DNA of 9,688 nucleotides, taken from the NCBI GenBank assembly GCA_023419055.1, contig JAEZYO010000892.1, positions 1 through 9,688 on the forward strand, given 5' to 3'. Each line of letters opens with the position of its first letter. The stretch's first letter is position 1. This stretch comes from Pseudomonadota bacterium. Lineage in GTDB: Bacteria; Myxococcota; Polyangia; Polyangiales; Polyangiaceae. This document shows, in pieces, positions 5,920-9,688 of the stretch. Under the pieces are notes generated by a model. It saw only the letters and a list, made by a program, of their open reading frames with translations, made no database searches and had not been told where the DNA came from. The translations under genes and the position numbers were made by a program.

Positions 5920-6432
5920 GTGAGCCTGGTTCGCGCGCCACGTGTCGATGCGCCCCTCCTGCTCCTGCTCGTCGCGATCCTCTCTCTCGCGGGCTGCGGC
6001 GAAGAAGGCCTGCTGCCCACGACGGTCGATCCCGGGCCGGACTTCAACGTTGCCGATATCGTGTTCGATGACGGCTACTTCTATTGCCAGGTCGAGCCGG
6101 TGCTGTTCGCGTCGCGCTGTGGCCCCGGCGATCCCGCGCAGGGCGACGCGTCGGGAGGCTGTCATCACAACGTGACGAGCTTTCGCCTCACGGATTACGC
6201 TCCGCTCGTGGCCGACACCTGCATGGGCAACGTCCCCGCGCCCGGCAGCATCACCGAGAGCGCTCGGCAGAACTACCAGACCTCGCAAGCGCGCATGAAG
6301 CGCGATCCCAGCATCGCTCCCTTGCTGCAGAAGCCGCTCAAGAATCAACAACACCCGCGGAAGATCTTCGCCGACGACAGTCCCGAGGCCGACATCATCC
6401 GGCAGTGGGCCACCAGGTTCTCGAGCCAATGA
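5920..6432 (+). CDS. Cysteine-rich lipoprotein with cytochrome-c-like C-X13-CH motif
   Basis: A 170-residue lipoprotein: hydrophobic residues 12-24, then the lipobox LAGC with acylated Cys26, followed by GEEG, which suggests no inner-membrane retention rule that can be read with confidence. The mature part has Cys56, Cys67, Cys81 and Cys101. The stretch YCQVEPVLFASRC and then GGCHHN resembles the haem-site region of cytochrome-c-like domains in myxobacteria and planctomycetes, but the first Cys is 13 residues from the second (C-X13-CH, not C-X2-CH). The C-terminal block LLQKPLKNQQHPRKIF plus IIRQWATRF also follows that family, with a His-Pro and a closing W. Haem binding is therefore uncertain. 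The start is GTG, the first plausible one before the signal; its Shine-Dalgarno sequence is weak. Its stop overlaps the next start (ATGA). Confidence 0.8.
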   Translation: MSLVRAPRVDAPLLLLLVAILSLAGCGEEGLLPTTVDPGPDFNVADIVFDDGYFYCQVEPVLFASRCGPGDPAQGDASGGCHHNVTSFRLTDYAPLVADTCMGNVPAPGSITESARQNYQTSQARMKRDPSIAPLLQKPLKNQQHPRKIFADDSPEADIIRQWATRFSSQ

Positions 6433-7181
6433 GGCTGCTTCCGGGTCTCGTCCTCGCCTCGCTGCTCGTTCTCCAAGCGCCGCGCGTGCGCGCCGAGGAG
6501 GGCGACACGTTCGCGCGTGTGGTGGTGTCCGAGACGGAGCTTCGCTCCGGGCCCGGCGTTTCGCATCGAATCATCCACCGCGCCAAGCGCGGCGACTCCT
6601 TCGCCATCGAGACGCGAGAGACGAGCGGCTTCTGGCTCCAGGTGCTCTTGCCGGACGGGCGCACCGCGTACGTGCTCGGGGACACGGTCGAGACCGTGAA
6701 CGTCGACGAGGACACTCCCGACGCGCCTTCGCGACCTGGCCTGTTCGCGCCGCCCGCGCTCGCGGAGGCGCGCGGCGGGTTCGCGCTGCTCGGCGGAGTC
6801 TACGATCTCGAGGGCTACGGAGAGGTCCGGCCCGCGTTCGTCCTCGCGCCGGCGATCGCGCTCGAACCCTACTTCGGTCTCGCGCTCGAAGAGGAGAGTC
6901 GTCGCTTCGTGTACGGCCTCGCGGGCACGCTGAACCTCGCGCCGGACTGGGCCGTCGCGCCCTACGTGATGCTCGGCACCGGGGGAGTGCACCAAGATCC
7001 GAAGGACGAGTTCGTGCTCGAGGACAAGTCTTGGTTCCACGCTCGTGTGGGCGGCGGGCTCCTGATCTCTCTCCGCTTCCGGATCCTCCTCCGGCTCGAG
7101 GCGACGAACGTCGTGCTCTTCACGGAGGACGACTACGACAACGTTCAAACCTATACTGGCGGGCTCGGCACGTATTTCTGA
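6429..7181 (+). CDS. Exported SH3-domain protein with C-terminal outer-membrane beta-barrel
   Basis: A 250-residue protein. Residues 1-22 are a signal peptide ending VRA before EEGD. Residues about 28-90 form a bacterial SH3 domain, with the typical ETELRSGPGVSHRII opening and GFWLQVLLPDGRTAYV core. After a Pro-rich linker (97-112), residues 115-250 alternate polar and hydrophobic positions in short strands (GGFALLGGVYDL, AIALEPYFGLALEEE, VAPYVMLGTGG, HARVGGGLLISLRFRILLRLEATNV) and end in TGGLGTYF, whose terminal Phe is the usual signal for barrel insertion. A small barrel of about eight strands is likely. The SH3 domain would sit in the periplasm, where it may bind peptidoglycan or a partner. 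The ATG overlaps the previous stop by 4 bp, so expression is coupled. The partner and transport role are unknown. Confidence 0.85.
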   Translation: MRLLPGLVLASLLVLQAPRVRAEEGDTFARVVVSETELRSGPGVSHRIIHRAKRGDSFAIETRETSGFWLQVLLPDGRTAYVLGDTVETVNVDEDTPDAPSRPGLFAPPALAEARGGFALLGGVYDLEGYGEVRPAFVLAPAIALEPYFGLALEEESRRFVYGLAGTLNLAPDWAVAPYVMLGTGGVHQDPKDEFVLEDKSWFHARVGGGLLISLRFRILLRLEATNVVLFTEDDYDNVQTYTGGLGTYF

Positions 7182-7197
7182 CGAAAGGCGAACTTCG

Positions 7198-7425
7198 ATG
7201 TCGACGATAACGAGAATCTGGTCGCTTTTCGGGCTCGGGCTCCTGGCCCTCGCCGCCTCGGGCTGCGCCACCGTGCGGCCCGAGCAGCGCGCCATCCTGG
7301 CCGATCCCATCATGCAATACGAAGACGAGTCCGGGACGGCGACCGCCCGCGACCACGCGCTCGAGAACCGCGAGGGCGCTTACGGCGGAGGCTCGGTGAA
7401 GGGCGGAGGCTGCGGCTGCAACTAG
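7198..7425 (+). CDS. DUF4266-domain lipoprotein with GGGCGCN C-terminus
   Basis: A 75-residue lipoprotein: signal peptide with a Leu/Ala core (9-20) and lipobox AASGC, acylated at Cys23. The mature 53 residues match DUF4266: TVRPEQRAILADPIMQ (25-40), then H53 and REGAYGGG (58-65), and the invariant-looking end GGGCGCN with Cys72 and Cys74. DUF4266 genes are regularly followed by DUF3570, as here, often near thioredoxin-like or flavin-transferase (ApbE) genes, by my recollection. No ApbE gene is in this window. The CGC end could bind a metal or flavin, form a thioether, or act as a thiol pair; none is proven. It starts 16 bp after the previous stop, with AAAGG upstream, and ends 25 bp before the DUF3570 gene. 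Confidence 0.9.
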   Translation: MSTITRIWSLFGLGLLALAASGCATVRPEQRAILADPIMQYEDESGTATARDHALENREGAYGGGSVKGGGCGCN

Positions 7426-7450
7426 GCGATCGGGAGCGTCAGGGATTTCG

Positions 7451-8731
7451 TTGTCGAAACCGGATTTGACCAACACCGCGCGCAGCAGAGTAGGCCTGAT
7501 TGGCGCGCTCGCGCTCGCGCTCGCGCTCTCACTCCCGGTGGCGGTGAGCCGGCGCGCGTCTGCGCAGGCGGCGGACGTGAGTATGCGCGCGACCCTGTTT
7601 CACGAAGGGTCGCCGACCAGCGCGCTCACCGTCGTGAACCCCAACGTCGCGGTGAGCGCCCACGTCGGAGAAGCCATCGACCTCAACGCAGGTTACGAGG
7701 CTGACATCGTCACCGGGGCAAGCGAATCGGTCAAAGGCGGCGACCTCACGAACGTCGACATCGTCTCGTCGGCCACCTCGTTCAGCGACGTGCGTCACGT
7801 GGGCACGTTCGGCTTCGGGATCAACCGGGAGAACACGCACCTCTTCGCGAGCTACTCCTACGGCACCGAGCACGACTATCGCTCCCAAGCGTTCAGCGTG
7901 CTCGCCAGCACGGACTTTCTCCAGAAGAACACCGAAATCGCGCTCTCCTACGGGCGCGGGTTCGACAAGACCTGCACGTCCGCCTTCACCAGCACCACGG
8001 CTCCGAGCGCGCGCCAGCCGCTCGACTCGTCGGACGGCTGCTTCTCGGACGCCGAGGACCGCGCGCTGCGGGACGTGAACATCGACTCCTTCCAAGCCGC
8101 GTGGACCCAGAACTGGACCCCGGTGATGAACACGCAGCTCGTCCTCACCGGCTCGCTCCAAAACGGCTTCCTCGCGAACCCCTACCGCGCGGTCATCATC
8201 GCCCCGGCTGGCGATCAAGCGCTCGAGTATCACCCAGAAAACCGAGCTCGCGGCGCCATCGCCCTGCGTGGCAAGTACTTCTTCAAGGACCTGCGAGCGG
8301 CGCTCACCGCGTCCGCGCGCCTCTACCGCGACACTTGGGACCTCTTTGGCCAGACGTACGAGCTCGAAGCAGAAAAGTACCTGAGCGCGGATCTGCGTGT
8401 GATGCTCCACGGACGCGTCCACGACCAGACCGGCGCGCTTTTCTGGAGCGACGACTACACGGGCGGTGAGCCCGAGACGGGGCCGCGCGGCCAATACTGG
8501 ACCGGCGATCGCGAGCTGTCGCCTCTCACGAGCTACCTCCTCGGCGGTCGGCTCTTGTTGTCGAAATCGGGCTCCCCCGAAGAGCGCATCGCGGGGCTCC
8601 TGCTCGGATTCGAGACGTCGGTGAGCTTGGACTTCATGAAGACGGATCTCCACGAGTTCACGTGGGGCGGTCTCACGCCGGATGACACGCTTGCGGTCAT
8701 ACTCTCCGCCGGAATCGGCGGAGAGTTTTGA
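7451..8731 (+). CDS. DUF3570 outer-membrane protein
   Basis: A 426-residue protein. Residues 1-40 are a signal peptide with a long Ala/Leu core (16-31) and cleavage after ASAQA. The mature start ADVSMRATLFHEG and GYEADIVTGAS (81-91) match the opening of DUF3570, and RHVGTFGFGI..., FASYSYGTEHDYRSQAF and EIALSYGRGFDKTC continue as alternating beta strands. The end LAVILSAGIGGEF closes on Phe, as outer-membrane barrels do. Length is normal for the family. The start is TTG at 7451, with AGGGA 5 bases upstream; no ATG or GTG suits the signal peptide. It is the last gene of the envelope operon, after DUF4266, and probably provides the barrel partner of that lipoprotein. What it transports or anchors is unknown. 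Its last 14 or so codons form the terminator stem. Confidence 0.88.
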   Translation: MSKPDLTNTARSRVGLIGALALALALSLPVAVSRRASAQAADVSMRATLFHEGSPTSALTVVNPNVAVSAHVGEAIDLNAGYEADIVTGASESVKGGDLTNVDIVSSATSFSDVRHVGTFGFGINRENTHLFASYSYGTEHDYRSQAFSVLASTDFLQKNTEIALSYGRGFDKTCTSAFTSTTAPSARQPLDSSDGCFSDAEDRALRDVNIDSFQAAWTQNWTPVMNTQLVLTGSLQNGFLANPYRAVIIAPAGDQALEYHPENRARGAIALRGKYFFKDLRAALTASARLYRDTWDLFGQTYELEAEKYLSADLRVMLHGRVHDQTGALFWSDDYTGGEPETGPRGQYWTGDRELSPLTSYLLGGRLLLSKSGSPEERIAGLLLGFETSVSLDFMKTDLHEFTWGGLTPDDTLAVILSAGIGGEF

Positions 8732-8757
8732 CCGCAAGCGGTTTTGTTTTTTGTTTT
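8688..8757 (+). terminator. Two-tier intrinsic terminator built from the end of the DUF3570 gene
   Basis: The lower stem is CGCTTGCGGTCA (8688-8699) with TGACCGCAAGCG (8729-8740). The upper stem is ACTCTCCGCCG (8701-8711) with CGGCGGAGAGT (8716-8726) around a GAAT loop. A 1/2-nt internal loop separates them. GTTTTGTTTTTTGTTTT (8741-8757) follows. The DUF3570 stop codon (8729-8731) lies in the right arm. The shape and T-rich tail make this a strong rho-independent terminator for the rightward operon. Confidence 0.92.
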
Positions 8758-8849
8758 GCGGAGTGGCGTGTTTGGGCGTGTTGCGACATCCGCGACGGGC
8801 CAGGCGGCATGCGCCCGGCCTCGCCGGTTCTCGTTGAGGCCATGGTCTT

Positions 8850-8871
8850 AGCTTCCGGAAAGTGGGAAGCT
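8850..8871 (+). promoter_or_regulatory. Hairpin covering the ribosome binding site of the 8875 gene
   Basis: AGCTTCC (8850-8856) pairs with GGAAGCT (8865-8871) around an 8-nt loop. The right arm is the purine stretch GGGAAG, the only Shine-Dalgarno candidate before ATG 8875. Folding would hide it and lower translation. With 7 bp it is modest and could be chance. Confidence 0.35.
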
Positions 8872-8874
8872 CCA

Positions 8875-9456
8875 ATGAATCAGCGATTGAGCGAAAATAT
8901 CGCGACGTTCCACCGGAGCTTCGGGGAGCTCGAGGACGACTTCGAGGACTTCGAGCCCGAGATCGACAACATCCCCGACATGAGTCAAGCAGAGTACGAC
9001 CAGTTTCTCGCCAGCCGTGCTGCTACGGAGTACGGGCAACTGTTCGCGAGGTTTCGCCACTTCGCGCTGACCGAGCTGATCCCAGCCTATGTCAGCGGTT
9101 CTGTGTCCGACAGGGCGGGCATTCTCGAGGCGATGGGCGAGAACTTTCGGGCTCGCCTCGAGCTCTGGTCCCTCATCGGAGAGTACCGATGGCGCTTGCA
9201 GAAGGCGCGAGCCGGCGAGCACGAGGCGCTGTTCCGGACGTTACTCAAACTGACTGTCCTCGACGAACGGGATCTCGACAAGGTGGACACCGCGCACATT
9301 CTGACGAGCGCTTGGAGGGACGCGGAGGCCGCGGGGCTCGATCCGGCGAAGTACGTCAGGGAAGCAGCGGAGCTGGCTGGCACGTCGAAGCTGCAGCACG
9401 GCAAGTCAGCGCAAGAGCTCTTGCTCCAATTCGAGCCGTACATCTACGGCGGGTAG
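8875..9456 (+). CDS. Unrecognised acidic alpha-helical protein
   Basis: A 193-residue soluble protein I do not recognise. There is no signal peptide, membrane segment or known catalytic motif. Residues 16-32 are strongly acidic (FGELEDDFEDFEPEIDN). The rest looks helical: 40-66 (EYDQFLASRAATEYGQLFARFRHF), 84-112 (EAMGENFRARLELWSLIGEY...), 115-150 (EHEALFRTLLKL..., HILTSAWRDA) and 158-190. Aromatic residues are frequent (WSLIGEYRWR, FEPYIYGG). Some immunity or regulatory proteins look like this, but there is no direct support. ATG 8875 is chosen for the GGGAAG site upstream; ATG 8842 in the same frame would add MVLASGKWEAP and has its binding site too close. It follows the terminator by about 120 bp, so it should have its own promoter, which I could not identify. 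Confidence 0.75.
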   Translation: MNQRLSENIATFHRSFGELEDDFEDFEPEIDNIPDMSQAEYDQFLASRAATEYGQLFARFRHFALTELIPAYVSGSVSDRAGILEAMGENFRARLELWSLIGEYRWRLQKARAGEHEALFRTLLKLTVLDERDLDKVDTAHILTSAWRDAEAAGLDPAKYVREAAELAGTSKLQHGKSAQELLLQFEPYIYGG

Positions 9457-9475
9457 CCGTCGCAACGTCGTTCCC

Positions 9476-9667
9476 ATGTCCAACGTGCCACCCGGCGCCT
9501 CGAGGCGATCGGACGATACCGAGCTCGACGCTGAGCTCGCTACACTCGGCGCGGCGGTCCAGGCAATGGATCATCGTAGAGTGTATCGACACTCGGCACC
9601 GCCCCGCCGGCCAGGTGCTCAAACAAAGAATGAGCCCGGCGTCGGTTTGAAGGATGCCTTCTCCTAA
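9476..9667 (+). CDS. Possible small protein, doubtful
   Basis: A 63-codon reading frame 19 bp after the previous stop. Residues 13-31 (DDTELDAELATLGAAVQAM) could form an amphipathic helix; the remainder is basic and Pro-rich. No Shine-Dalgarno sequence stands before the ATG, codon use is only GC-rich at third positions in the first half, and no family is recognised. The frame contains a short hairpin (GAGTGT/ACACTC, 9579-9594). It may equally be non-coding spacer. Confidence 0.3.
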   Translation: MSNVPPGASRRSDDTELDAELATLGAAVQAMDHRRVYRHSAPPRRPGAQTKNEPGVGLKDAFS

Positions 9668-9668
9668 G

Positions 9669-9688
9669 ATGGCGGTCCTCTGCCCAAG
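9669..9688 (+). CDS. Possible start of a further gene, cut by the window edge
   Basis: An ATG one base after the stop at 9667 opens MAVLCP and stays open to the window end. Such tight spacing would suit an operon with the preceding frame. Six codons are too few to judge, and the purine run AAGGA lies rather far upstream. Confidence 0.2.

Noticed and set aside
5588..5941. 117-codon minus-strand frame filling the divergent spacer
   Set aside because: It starts inside the lipoprotein signal sequence, lacks a binding site and has mixed third-position bases unlike its neighbours.
5631..6071. 146-codon plus-strand frame running into the lipoprotein gene
   Set aside because: GTG start without a binding site, low-quality composition, and it overlaps the well supported lipoprotein in another frame.
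6345..7313. 322-codon minus-strand frame opposite the SH3-barrel gene
   Set aside because: Shadow of a gene with signal peptide, SH3 domain and barrel end on the plus strand.
7198..7425. DUF4266 gene considered as a ribosomally made peptide precursor because of its Gly/Cys tail
   Set aside because: It has a lipobox and a family-wide conserved mature part, and no modification enzyme lies nearby.
7529..8875. 448-codon minus-strand frame opposite DUF3570
   Set aside because: It crosses the terminator and the full DUF3570 gene with antisense-type composition (Arg, Glu, Val runs).

Overview
The window is GC-rich DNA, with third codon positions mostly G or C, and it encodes many envelope proteins. 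The gene families point to a myxobacterium (Myxococcota, probably Polyangia). The pointers are a DUF507 / YicC / guanylate kinase cluster, a RelA/SpoT-like protein that I recall as TIGR04552, a small conserved helix-turn-helix-like protein, and SH3/beta-barrel and DUF4266/DUF3570 outer-membrane genes. The organism call is inference; no rRNA or tRNA gene is visible.

Left end (1-840): the start of panD runs leftward out of the window. It is divergent from a 90-residue protein at 559-831, and a nested stem-loop (417-474) lies between the two starts.

Leftward housekeeping block (838-5566), read from right to left: a 56-residue two-helix membrane protein (5396-5566); a RelA/SpoT-fold protein (4303-5367) that seems to start at a non-standard CTG or ATT codon behind a strong ribosome binding site; a hairpin over its stop codon and a 300-bp mosaic of direct and inverted repeats (about 3956-4306); then DUF507, yicC, gmk and a PfkB-family sugar kinase. 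DUF507-yicC-gmk are closely packed, with yicC and gmk overlapping by 11 bp, and look like one transcription unit. The kinase follows after 112 bp holding two hairpins.

Middle spacer (5567-5919): about 350 bp between divergent units. It holds three phased heptamers, a strong hairpin and smaller inverted repeats, but no convincing gene.

Rightward envelope operon (5920-8731): a cysteine-rich lipoprotein with a cytochrome-c-like C-X13-CH motif, an SH3 plus beta-barrel protein, a DUF4266 lipoprotein ending in GGGCGCN, and a DUF3570 outer-membrane protein. Spacing is -4, 16 and 25 bp. The operon closes with a large two-tier intrinsic terminator whose stem is also the last codons of the DUF3570 gene. 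All four products are predicted to be exported, which suggests one outer-membrane or periplasmic, possibly redox-linked, assembly.

Right end (8732-9688): an unrecognised acidic, helical 193-residue protein whose ribosome binding site lies in a small hairpin, a doubtful 63-codon gene, and perhaps the first codons of a further gene.
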